Assembly: GCA_945902805.1 (NCBI GenBank)
Contig: CAMDMZ010000019.1
Coordinates: forward strand, 22,772 to 86,771
Length of the DNA: 64,000 bases
Source: Propionivibrio dicarboxylicus
Lineage (GTDB): Bacteria > Pseudomonadota > Gammaproteobacteria > Burkholderiales > Rhodocyclaceae
Direction of reading: 5' to 3'
Of this stretch, positions 28,783-37,094 are shown one piece after another. The notes beneath the pieces are model-generated. The model ran no database searches and had not been told where the DNA came from. It saw only the letters and a list, made by a program, of their open reading frames with translations. The position numbers and the translations under genes are program-made. Within the stretch, counting starts at the first letter, position 1; each line of letters starts with the position of its first letter.

Positions 28783-28853
28783 TTCCCGCGCAGGCGGGAA
28801 TCCAGCGTCGCACGCAGCCAGCCCCTAGATTCCCGCCTTCGCGGGAATGACGT
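28783..28853. repeat. Pair of REP-like palindromic units
   Basis: Two hairpins lie between convergent genes: TTCCCGC-GCAG-GCGGGAA (28783-28800) and ATTCCCGC-CTTC-GCGGGAAT (28829-28848). This is the common betaproteobacterial extragenic palindrome. It may also serve as a two-way terminator for the kinase and fadD genes. Confidence 0.85.
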
Positions 28854-28859
28854 GCGCGT

Positions 28860-30545
28860 TTAGCTTTTCGCCGTATCGCGCAACTCGCGGCGCAACACTT
28901 TGCCGATCGGCGTTTTCGGCAGGACATCGCGAAACTCGACAATGCGCGGGTGCTTGTAGCCGGTGAGGTTCTGCTTGCAATACTCGATCACGGCCTCTTT
29001 GGTCAGCGTCGGATCTTTCCGCACAATCACCATCTTCACCGCTTCGCCGGACTTGGCATCCGACACACCGACCACCGCGCATTCGAGCACACCGGGATGC
29101 GCCGCCATGACACTCTCGACCTCGTTCGGATAGACATTGAAACCGGAGACGAGAATCATGTCCTTCTTGCGATCGGTCAGCGTCACGCGACCTTGCGCAT
29201 CCATGAAGCCGACGTCGCCGGTCTTGAGCCAACCATCCTGCATCACCTTGGCCGTTTCTTCCGCATTGTTCCAATAGCCCTTCATGACCTGTGGGCCGCG
29301 AATGCAGATTTCGCCGCTGTGCGGCTCGATCTCGCCACTTCCCGGCCACACCGACAACTCGTTAAAGGCATCATCGCGAATCGAAATCTCGGTCGATGGC
29401 ACCGGCAGGCCGATGGTGCCGTCCCACGGCGTATTCACCGGCATGCCGCAGACGCCCGGCGAGGTCTCGGTGAGACCGTAGGCTTCGGTCAGATATTGTC
29501 CGGTAACCTTTTGCCAGCGTTCTGCGACCGGCTTTTGCACCGCAGCGCCGCCCCCGACGACCACTTTCAGGGCCGAAAAATCAAGCTGATCGAAGCCAGG
29601 CGTATGCAGCAAACCGTTGAACAAGGTGTTGACCCCGGTCATCACGGTGAACTTCCATTGCCGCAACTCTTTGACCAGCGCCGGCAAGTCGCGCGGATTG
29701 GTGATCAAGACCGTCAGGCCACCCCACTTCATGAACGAGAGCGTCGAGGTCAGGCAAAAGATGTGATACATCGGCAGCGGTGCAATCACGATTTCAGCCC
29801 CTTCCTCGAAGCGGCCCGAGACCCAGACCCCCGTTTGTTCGAGATTGGCCAGGATGTTACGGTGGGTCAGCATCGCCCCTTTGGCGATGCCGGTCGTACC
29901 CCCCGTGTATTGCAGGAAAGCGATATCGTCGCCTTTGAGTGCCACCGGATTCAGGCGTGCGCCCATGCCACGCGCCAGCGCCGAACGGAAGCTCACCGCG
30001 CCGGGAATATGCCACGGCGGCACCATCTTCTTGACATGCTTGATCAGGAAATTCACCAGCCAGCGCTTGGGCAGCGGCAACATGTCGCCGATCTGCGTCG
30101 TGATCACGTGCGCGACCTGGGTTTTGGCCAGCGCCGGCTGCAAGGAATGGGCGAAGTTTTCGACGATGACGATTGCCTTGGCACCGGAATCGGCGAGCTG
30201 CAGTTCCAGTTCGCGCGGCGTATAGAGCGGATTGACGTTAACCACGATCATGCCGGCGCGCAGGATGCCGAACAGCGCCACGGGATACTGCAACAGGTTA
30301 GGCGCCATGATGGCCACCCGATCGCCCGTTTTCATGCCGGGCAAGGCTTGCAAATAGGCGGCGAACGCATGCGTCAGCTGATCCAGTTCGGCGTAAGAAA
30401 TCGTATGCCCGAGGTTGTGAAAAGCCGGTCGCGCACCAAATTTGCCGAACATGGCGTCGAACAGCGCTGTCAGCGAAGCGAACTGGTCCGGATTGATGTC
30501 CTCCGGCATGCCGGGCGGGTAGTTCTTAAGCCAGATCTTGTTCAG
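28860..30545 (-). CDS. fadD: Long-chain fatty acid-CoA ligase FadD
   Basis: 561 residues from a proposed CTG at 30543-30545. Reading from the first ATG (30509) gives 549 residues but loses the FadD N-terminus, here NKIWLKNYPPG, which matches the family. AAGGAG lies six bases upstream of the CTG, while the ATG has no such site. Motifs: QYTGGTTGIAKGAMLTH (AMP/P-loop), YGLTETSPGVCG, GWLKTGDVGFMD and the C-terminal lysine region GYKHPRIVEFRDVLPKTPIGKVLRREL. The enzyme activates fatty acids to acyl-CoA for beta-oxidation. It lies 40 bases downstream of the corrinoid-kinase block on the same strand but is probably functionally separate. Confidence 0.85.
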   Translation of the reverse strand: MNKIWLKNYPPGMPEDINPDQFASLTALFDAMFGKFGARPAFHNLGHTISYAELDQLTHAFAAYLQALPGMKTGDRVAIMAPNLLQYPVALFGILRAGMIVVNVNPLYTPRELELQLADSGAKAIVIVENFAHSLQPALAKTQVAHVITTQIGDMLPLPKRWLVNFLIKHVKKMVPPWHIPGAVSFRSALARGMGARLNPVALKGDDIAFLQYTGGTTGIAKGAMLTHRNILANLEQTGVWVSGRFEEGAEIVIAPLPMYHIFCLTSTLSFMKWGGLTVLITNPRDLPALVKELRQWKFTVMTGVNTLFNGLLHTPGFDQLDFSALKVVVGGGAAVQKPVAERWQKVTGQYLTEAYGLTETSPGVCGMPVNTPWDGTIGLPVPSTEISIRDDAFNELSVWPGSGEIEPHSGEICIRGPQVMKGYWNNAEETAKVMQDGWLKTGDVGFMDAQGRVTLTDRKKDMILVSGFNVYPNEVESVMAAHPGVLECAVVGVSDAKSGEAVKMVIVRKDPTLTKEAVIEYCKQNLTGYKHPRIVEFRDVLPKTPIGKVLRRELRDTAKS

Positions 30546-30585
30546 GGGAATCTCCTTGGGCAGGCAGGTTGTTCAGCGGCAATGT

Positions 30586-33330
30586 TCAGGAGGCAGTATC
30601 CAGCAATTCGAGCAAACGATCGAAGCGATAACTATCGACCAGATCAAGAATCTGGTGGCTGAGATCGGCGTGCGTCAGCGCCAGCTCGGCCGCAATCCCG
30701 CGAATGGTTTCCGCATCGAGCGCGGTGGCCGCTTCGCGCAGTTGATGAAAAGTCGGTGCTGGCAGGACGGCGAAGCTGACCAGATTTCCCGTCGCCGCCA
30801 GAATTGGTTCCTCGCGCTCGAAGCGCACCCCGAGATAACGTTCCATCATCTCAAATAGACGGTTTTCTTCCAGAGGCTTGGTCAGCACATCGTCGCAACC
30901 GGCGTCCAGAATTTCCTGCTTTTCCTCTTCAAAGGCCGAGGCGGTAAAGGCCACGATAGGCACGCGTCCGCCTTCCGTCATGGCACGAATGGCGCGAGTC
31001 GCCTCCATGCCGTCCATCACCGGCATACGCATATCCATCCAGATGAAATGCGGTTGCCACTTCTGGAATTGGTCAATCGCAACGCGCCCATCACCAGCAA
31101 CACGGACCTCAAAGCCGACATCCGCCAGGATCATTCTGAGCAGTTCCTGGTTGACCGGCTCGTCTTCGGCGACCAGGACACGATAGATCGGCTGTCCGGC
31201 ACTGAGGCGCTGCACCCGTCCCTGGGCGACCGCTTCCGGCAGTGCGCCGGCCCGCTTCACCGGCAATCGGAGGCGGAACGTGGAACCCTCACCGGGGGTA
31301 CTTTCCGCCGAAAGATCACCACCCAGCAAACGCGCGTATTCGCGGCTGATCGCCAAGCCGAGACCGGTCCCCTCGCCTTGCTGGATACCGGCATCGGTTT
31401 GGTAAAACGGCGCAAAGATGCGTTCGAGCTCACGCCCGGAGATCCCCAGGCCGCTATCGCGCACGGTGATGTCGAGCATGACATCCGCTCTACCTTCATG
31501 GCCGGAACCTGGCGTGATAACCCGTGCGGCGGCGGCAAGCACGATCTCACCTTGACGCGAAAACTTGATGGCATTGGAGAGCAGATTGAGGAGAATCTGC
31601 CGTAGTTTGCTGATGTCGCTTTCAATGTGCGGTGGCAGATCGGCCGCCATTTCGAGGCGCAAGACAAGATTCTTGGCCTGCGCCCGCAGCACCATCGAAT
31701 CAACGATATTGTCCAGCAGATCGGGCAGATCGAGCGCGGTCAAAGATACACTAAGGCGCCCGGCTTCAATTCGCGAAATTTCCAGAATGTCGTTGATCAG
31801 CGCCAGCAAATGCTGGCCGCTGCGATTGATCGTGGCGAGGTTTTTCAGTTCGTCCGCCGGAATACGCGCATCGCGTTCCATGACCTGGGCGAAACCGAGA
31901 ATCGCATTGAGCGGGGTGCGCAACTCGTGCGACATGTTGGCCAGGAATACGCTCTTGGCGCGGTTCGCCTGTTCCGCCACCATCTTGGCCTTCAGCATCG
32001 TGGCTGCGGCTTCCTTTTGCGCCGTAATGTCGCTGACCGTGGCCAGAATGGCCGGCTGACCGGCGTAGTCGAAGCGGGTCAGGTAAATCCCGACATCAAA
32101 CGTGCTGCCGTCCTTCGGCCGCCGCGCTTTCCATTCAAACGACTGGTCATCGCCGCGCGCCGCCGCCTGCCAACGCCCTGCCAGCAGCGCGCTATCAAAC
32201 TCGCGTGCCGAGTAGTCGTGGTCAATCCGGTAGCGCGTAACCTCGTCCGGATTCACGCCAAACAATTCATGCATCTTGCGGTTGGTACGCAGGATGGTGC
32301 CATCGAGCTGGTGCACAATGATCGCGTCATGCACATGATCGAGTGCGCCTTCCACATTGCGCGCCGCCTCGAGTTCTCGCTGGTGACCCTGCATCTGACC
32401 AAACATCAATGTGCCCAAACCAAGCAAGACCACCAGGGCAACGCCGCTCGCCATGGTCAGCGTCAGTCGCCATTCGCTGAAATAATCATCCTGTGCCCGG
32501 CCAGCAAATACCGCGAAGGGATGGCCAGCCACACGTTTGAAGACGTACAAGCGCTCGATCTGATCAACCTGTGCGATAACTTTCATGCTGCCGCTGGTGG
32601 AACCGGCCTCAAGCAAATTGCGCACGGGGTTACCAGGCTTCAATGGCGCGTTCAGGATCTCATTCTTCTCCGGCCAGCGCGCAATCAGGGCGCCATCTTC
32701 GGTCCGCCGCCAAACCACCGTACCTTGTGGTCCGAGTTCGATACTGGAAAACAGCTTGACGAAGTAGGACAGATCCAGCGACGCAAACGCCAGGCCGCGC
32801 ATCTGGCCGTTGGCGTCGGGAATCGCTTTGGCAATGACCAGTGCGGGCTGCTTGGTGACCTTACCGATCAATACCTCCGAGTAGCAGAAAGGCGTGCCCG
32901 GGTTTTGTTTGAGGCAGGTGAAATAGCTGCGATCCGCCACCGAGTGGGACGGGCTACGCGGGCCGGAGCTGTAGAGATATTGCCCCTCGGCATCGTAGAT
33001 GCGATAACTGGCTAACTCGGGGAAGATCCGCGCCTGGGCATCCAGCCGCCGCGTGATTTCGGCAACAAAGCGTTCGCTGTTCTGTTGCAGCAAGGCCTCG
33101 GCCGGCATCGAGGCGATGGTTTCCGTCAAGTCCGATTCCAGGCGGTTCAACGTCGCATCGAGGCGCGCCTCGATGCTGGACACGGTGTTGAGCAAACTGC
33201 CTGCCACCGAGCGCTCGGTTTGCTGGCGACTCTGCCAGAAGAAATAGCCAATCAGGAAAGCGGTGGCCAGCACCGCACTGAGAAATACCAGCAAATACTG
33301 CCGGAGCAGTTGCTTGTGGTCTGTATTCAT
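30586..33330 (-). CDS. Membrane hybrid histidine kinase (Cache-like, PAS, HisKA, HATPase, REC)
   Basis: 914 residues. Transmembrane helix about 10-29, a periplasmic Cache-like sensor (about 40-270), a second helix about 285-307, PAS (about 325-450), HisKA (FLANMSHELRTPLNAILGFAQVM), HATPase (RDSGLGISG, GEGTGLGLAIS) and a receiver with phospho-acceptor in IWMDMRMPVMDG. It ends in a small helical tail, without an obvious Hpt histidine motif. Copy 7 of the dispersed repeat lies in the linker before this tail, read AVLPAPTF. The start overlaps the previous kinase stop by four bases. It is closely similar to the next kinase upstream and is the last gene of the corrinoid block. Confidence 0.85.
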   Translation of the reverse strand: MNTDHKQLLRQYLLVFLSAVLATAFLIGYFFWQSRQQTERSVAGSLLNTVSSIEARLDATLNRLESDLTETIASMPAEALLQQNSERFVAEITRRLDAQARIFPELASYRIYDAEGQYLYSSGPRSPSHSVADRSYFTCLKQNPGTPFCYSEVLIGKVTKQPALVIAKAIPDANGQMRGLAFASLDLSYFVKLFSSIELGPQGTVVWRRTEDGALIARWPEKNEILNAPLKPGNPVRNLLEAGSTSGSMKVIAQVDQIERLYVFKRVAGHPFAVFAGRAQDDYFSEWRLTLTMASGVALVVLLGLGTLMFGQMQGHQRELEAARNVEGALDHVHDAIIVHQLDGTILRTNRKMHELFGVNPDEVTRYRIDHDYSAREFDSALLAGRWQAAARGDDQSFEWKARRPKDGSTFDVGIYLTRFDYAGQPAILATVSDITAQKEAAATMLKAKMVAEQANRAKSVFLANMSHELRTPLNAILGFAQVMERDARIPADELKNLATINRSGQHLLALINDILEISRIEAGRLSVSLTALDLPDLLDNIVDSMVLRAQAKNLVLRLEMAADLPPHIESDISKLRQILLNLLSNAIKFSRQGEIVLAAAARVITPGSGHEGRADVMLDITVRDSGLGISGRELERIFAPFYQTDAGIQQGEGTGLGLAISREYARLLGGDLSAESTPGEGSTFRLRLPVKRAGALPEAVAQGRVQRLSAGQPIYRVLVAEDEPVNQELLRMILADVGFEVRVAGDGRVAIDQFQKWQPHFIWMDMRMPVMDGMEATRAIRAMTEGGRVPIVAFTASAFEEEKQEILDAGCDDVLTKPLEENRLFEMMERYLGVRFEREEPILAATGNLVSFAVLPAPTFHQLREAATALDAETIRGIAAELALTHADLSHQILDLVDSYRFDRLLELLDTAS
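30748..30771 (+). repeat. Dispersed 25-bp repeat, copy 7
   Basis: AAAAGTCGGTGCTGGCAGG then ACGGC, opposite to the kinase gene, which reads it AVLPAPTF. One change from consensus. Confidence 0.9.
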
Positions 33331-35315
33331 GAATCGATTCCTGCCTGCGTAGCCGGCGTCGGTAATCCGGTCGGTAGAGCTTCAAGCAGCGCACGCAGTT
33401 GGTCGAATTGGTATTCCTCGACCAGCGCGGCGATGGTGCTTGCTTGCTGTGGGAAATCCGGCTGCAAGCGCTCGACGAGGGCCAAGGTCGCGTCTTTGTC
33501 CAGATCGATGGCCGCGTGAATCAGCTCGGCGCGCACGGCGGCCGGCAGAGCGCTCAGATCGGCGTTTGCATGGTGCTCTTCTGGCGTCGGCAGATTGGCG
33601 TAGTCGTAGCGCAAATGGAGGTATTTGGCGATCATCTCGAATAGTGGCTCGACCTCGACCGGCTTGCGCACGAATTCATTGCAACCGGCGGCAAAAATAT
33701 CGCTGCGATCGCTCTCCATCGCCGACGCGGTCAAGGCGATGATGGGCAGCGTGGCGCCGTTGGCAAGGCTGCGAATGGCGCGTGTGGTCTGGTAACCATC
33801 CATCACCGGCATGCGCATGTCCATCAGGATCAATTGCGGCTGCCAGGTCTGAAACAGGTCGAGCGTCTGATGTCCATCACTGGCAATACGCACCTTGAAA
33901 CCGGCCTGTGTCAGCAGTTGGAAAATCACCTGCTGGTTGTCCGGGTGATCTTCGGCGACCAGAATGCGCGGCGCGGCCTGACCAGCCGACAGCCCCAGCA
34001 CGCGGCCATGAACGGAGGTCTGATGGGCCAAAAAAGTCGGTGCTAGCGGGACGGCGAAACTGAAGGTACTGCCCTGCCCCGGCACACTGCGCACGCTCAA
34101 CTCGCCGCCCATGAGTCGAATGAATTCGTGGCTGATGGTCAAACCGAGGCCGGTTCCTTCACCCGCCGCGATACCGATTTTGGTCTGATAGAAGGGCTGA
34201 AAAATGCTCGCCTGTTCGTTGGCTTCGATGCCGACTCCGGTATCGATCACCTCGAAACGAATCTGGTCCGCCGGCAGCGCCGTGACGCTCAGGCGAATCT
34301 GGCCGTGCTGGGTAAACTTGACGGCGTTGCCCAGCAGATTGATCAAGACCTGACGTAACCGGTGCGCATCGCCCAGCACATACGCCGGCAACTCGCCGTG
34401 ACGCTCGACGCTCAAATCAAGATCCTTGGCCTCGGCACGGACGCGGATCATTTCCTCGACTTCGCTCAACGCCGCCGCCAGATCGAAGGGCACATTCTGC
34501 ACGGCGGTCTGGCCGGCTTCGATGCGTGAGATTTCGAGCACGTCGTTGATCAAGGAAAGCAAATGATCGCCAGCCCGGTTGATGGTGGCGATGTTCTTGC
34601 GCTCATCCTCGGGAATGCGTTCGTCGCGGGTCAAGATCTGGGCGAATCCCAGAATGGCGTTCAAGGGCGTGCGTAACTCGTGCGACATATTGGAAAGAAA
34701 CACGCTTTTGGCCCGGTTGGCGGCTTCGGCATGCACTTTGGCAATGGTCAGGGCAACCGTCCGTTCAGCCACCAGCGATTCAAGATGGTCGCGATAGCTC
34801 GCTAGTTCGATCAGCGCCTGATGCGTGCGCAGCGCCGCAAACACGGAGACGAAAATCTTGTCGGCGGTCAGTTCCGATTTGAGCCGGTAGCCGTCAATGG
34901 CGTAGTCCGTCACCACCTTGCGCTGCGGGGCGTAGCCCGGCTGGCCGGTGACCAGCACAATCTGCACGCTGCGGTTGCCGCGCTCCTGGCGGATATGACG
35001 CACCAGATCGAGCCCGGCCTGTTCGCTTTCCATGACCACATCGAGCAGGATCAACGCGATGTCGGGGTGTGCGTCAAGGCAGGCTTTTGCTTCCGTGGCG
35101 GAGTGCGCATCGATGAGTTGCAAGCGCCGACCCTGCACGTCGACATCCTGCAGGGCCATACGCAGCACGGCATGAATGTCGGGTTCGTCATCCACCAGCA
35201 TGACCTTCCAGACCAAGGCCGGTGTAGCCGGTGTAGCAGATGTGGCCGATTCGACCGCTGCTGGTTCTGAGGCGAACAGGTCGGAAAAGCTATCGGAAGT
35301 CTCAGTTGGGTTCAT
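33327..35315 (-). CDS. Receiver-histidine kinase-receiver hybrid protein
   Basis: 662 residues, soluble. The N-terminal receiver (about 36-160) has acidic pair DDE and LILLDVVMES. A coiled coil follows, then HisKA (FLSNMSHELRTPLNAILGFAQIL), HATPase (IDTGVGIEA, GEGTGLGLTIS), a second receiver (LILMDMRMPVMDG) and a helical tail like that of the preceding kinase. Copy 8 of the dispersed repeat sits between HATPase and the second receiver, read AVPLAPTF. It overlaps both neighbours by four bases. The first receiver could accept phosphate from another kinase of the block, making a relay; this is inference from domain order. Confidence 0.85.
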   Translation of the reverse strand: MNPTETSDSFSDLFASEPAAVESATSATPATPALVWKVMLVDDEPDIHAVLRMALQDVDVQGRRLQLIDAHSATEAKACLDAHPDIALILLDVVMESEQAGLDLVRHIRQERGNRSVQIVLVTGQPGYAPQRKVVTDYAIDGYRLKSELTADKIFVSVFAALRTHQALIELASYRDHLESLVAERTVALTIAKVHAEAANRAKSVFLSNMSHELRTPLNAILGFAQILTRDERIPEDERKNIATINRAGDHLLSLINDVLEISRIEAGQTAVQNVPFDLAAALSEVEEMIRVRAEAKDLDLSVERHGELPAYVLGDAHRLRQVLINLLGNAVKFTQHGQIRLSVTALPADQIRFEVIDTGVGIEANEQASIFQPFYQTKIGIAAGEGTGLGLTISHEFIRLMGGELSVRSVPGQGSTFSFAVPLAPTFLAHQTSVHGRVLGLSAGQAAPRILVAEDHPDNQQVIFQLLTQAGFKVRIASDGHQTLDLFQTWQPQLILMDMRMPVMDGYQTTRAIRSLANGATLPIIALTASAMESDRSDIFAAGCNEFVRKPVEVEPLFEMIAKYLHLRYDYANLPTPEEHHANADLSALPAAVRAELIHAAIDLDKDATLALVERLQPDFPQQASTIAALVEEYQFDQLRALLEALPTGLPTPATQAGIDS
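34031..34056 (+). repeat. Dispersed 25-bp repeat, copy 8
   Basis: AAAAAGTCGGTGCTAGC then GGGACGGCG, opposite to the kinase gene, which reads it AVPLAPTF. One change from consensus. Confidence 0.9.
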
Positions 35316-37081
35316 AGCGGAATCTCAATCTGGAAGCGCACGCCACTACCGGTAGCGGGCTGGCTCTCACACTGAATCTGGCCACCGAGGCGCTGGGTCA
35401 CCAGGTTATAGACCAGATACATGCCCAGCCCCATGCCATGTTGCATGTCCGTGGTGAAGAAGGGATCGAACACGCGCGCCAGCGTCTCCGGCGTCATGCC
35501 GACTCCGTCATCCTGATAAACGACACGCAGCCACGGTGCTTCTACCTTGACTTGAATCTCGATGGCACCCTGATCGCGGCCCTTGTAACCGTGCTTGAGC
35601 GAGTTGTTGATCAGATTGGTGAAGATGCTCACCCAGTCACCAGGCAGACTGTTGATTTCGAGCGCTGGATCGCACTCGATGCCCAGCACCACATGGCGAC
35701 CGGACAAAGACGTGCCCAGACTATTCACCACGTCATCGAGGCAATCCCTGAGTCGAAATACGCGCCGCACCTGTTCCTGGCCATTCACCGCCACTTGGCG
35801 GAAAGCATCGGTCAGGTGCCCAATCCGTTCAAGGTTGGTGCGGATCAGCGTCGCCGCTTCTTGCGCACGCTGCAGATAGGTGTCGAGATCGGACTGCGTC
35901 ATGCGCCGCGCCGCGAACTGGCCGGCGAGTTGCCGCGACTGATCCTGCAAACTCGACGCGGCAGTCAGGCCCACGCCAAGCGGTGTATTGATTTCGTGCG
36001 CAACCCCGGCGACGACGATGCCGAGCGACGCCATCTTTTCCGCTTCCAGCAAGCGCCGGCGATTGCGCGCGTTTTCGATCGCCAGCCCGCAAATACCGGT
36101 GATGGCCAAGGCCATGTTGAGATAGCGCTCGCGGTACTCGGGAAAGGCCAGGCGATCAACCGCAACGCGACCGAGCACCTCGTCACCATGCCCGATGCGC
36201 AACACAAAACCCTTGCCATCGACCGTCCAGGCATAGTCTTCGTCAAGCTCGCGCATGGTGGCCAGCATGGCCTCGGGAATCGGGTGATCGGCCGTAGCTA
36301 CCGGAATCGGCACGCCGTTTTCCACGCGCAAGTAGTACAAGGCGGCCGGGGCGAAAAGCATGCGGAATAAATCTTCAATGGTCGCCACGGCGGCCGCTTC
36401 GTCTTGCGTCTGAGCCAGCCGCACCAGCATGTCCATAGCGGCGACATGATCGGCCAATTCGCTGGCGTGACGCTGGTTGCGCTCCTTGCCCATCTTTTGC
36501 TCGTACGCTAAACGCCATTCCAGCACCAGTCGGGCCAGCCGCAAACGGGTGTGATCGAGCCCCACCGCGATCCGTCGTATCGGCAATTGGGCCGCCGCCT
36601 GCAAATCGGCGAGATGCGCGTTCGCCTGCGGATCGATACAGGTGTCGAGCAAGACGAGTTCTTTGGCGAAATCCTGAAAAAAATCGCCCGCTTGTTCCGG
36701 CACAAAACCGAGTGCTGCGAGCTTTTCGCGCCAATCCGCCAGCCAGGTCGGCGTCATCAGATAGGCACCGCCGGCGATTGCCTCATTTACCAGTTGCTCG
36801 CCAGCGACCAGATGAAAGCACTGTGCCACGGGCACCAGCCGCGTCAGCGGAAAACCCGCCGGCGGTTCACTTAGGCCCTGCAGACAGGCACGCCCAAGCA
36901 CCACCAACCGTGTACATTCGTCGGGCAATAGGCCACGCAACTCGCCCCAATCAAGCGGCGGACGCCCGCACCGTGCCGGAAAGCCGGCCACCACGACGTC
37001 GTCCCAACCCTCCGCCGTCACGCCAGCACCGACTTCTTGCAGGAAGTTATGGCAACTGAGCAGGCAGAGTTTTGCGGCCAT
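35312..37081 (-). CDS. Histidine kinase with an N-terminal corrinoid-associated domain (DUF1638-like)
   Basis: 589 residues, no transmembrane helix. The N-terminal 190 residues are rich in conserved Cys and His (LLSCHNFL, FPARCG, LGRACLQG, VAQCFHLVAGEQ, LLDTCIDP). They remind me of DUF1638, a domain found beside corrinoid methyltransferases, though I cannot confirm this. A helical and GAF-like middle follows (about 215-345). The kinase part has VVAGVAHEINTPLGVG, NLINNSLKHGYKGRD, DDGVGMTPETL and HGMGLGMYLV. Copy 9 of the repeat is read EVGAGVTA near the N-terminus. It starts 13 bases after the MtaA-like gene and overlaps the next kinase by four bases, so it is a good candidate for the sensor of the methyl-transfer pair. 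Confidence 0.8.
   Translation of the reverse strand: MAAKLCLLSCHNFLQEVGAGVTAEGWDDVVVAGFPARCGRPPLDWGELRGLLPDECTRLVVLGRACLQGLSEPPAGFPLTRLVPVAQCFHLVAGEQLVNEAIAGGAYLMTPTWLADWREKLAALGFVPEQAGDFFQDFAKELVLLDTCIDPQANAHLADLQAAAQLPIRRIAVGLDHTRLRLARLVLEWRLAYEQKMGKERNQRHASELADHVAAMDMLVRLAQTQDEAAAVATIEDLFRMLFAPAALYYLRVENGVPIPVATADHPIPEAMLATMRELDEDYAWTVDGKGFVLRIGHGDEVLGRVAVDRLAFPEYRERYLNMALAITGICGLAIENARNRRRLLEAEKMASLGIVVAGVAHEINTPLGVGLTAASSLQDQSRQLAGQFAARRMTQSDLDTYLQRAQEAATLIRTNLERIGHLTDAFRQVAVNGQEQVRRVFRLRDCLDDVVNSLGTSLSGRHVVLGIECDPALEINSLPGDWVSIFTNLINNSLKHGYKGRDQGAIEIQVKVEAPWLRVVYQDDGVGMTPETLARVFDPFFTTDMQHGMGLGMYLVYNLVTQRLGGQIQCESQPATGSGVRFQIEIPL
37014..37038 (-). repeat. Dispersed 25-bp repeat, copy 9
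   Basis: GCCGTCACGCCAGCACCGAC then TTCTT on the plus strand. Same strand as the kinase gene, read EVGAGVTA. Two changes from consensus. Confidence 0.85.
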
Positions 37082-37094
37082 GATTGGACTTAGT

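Noticed and set aside
28950-30662. 570-codon open frame on the plus strand opposite fadD
   Set aside because: It mirrors a well-conserved FadD gene in a high-GC codon pattern and shows no recognisable domain.
31627-33015. 462-codon open frame opposite the membrane hybrid kinase
   Set aside because: Overlaps a complete multi-domain kinase and has no family features.
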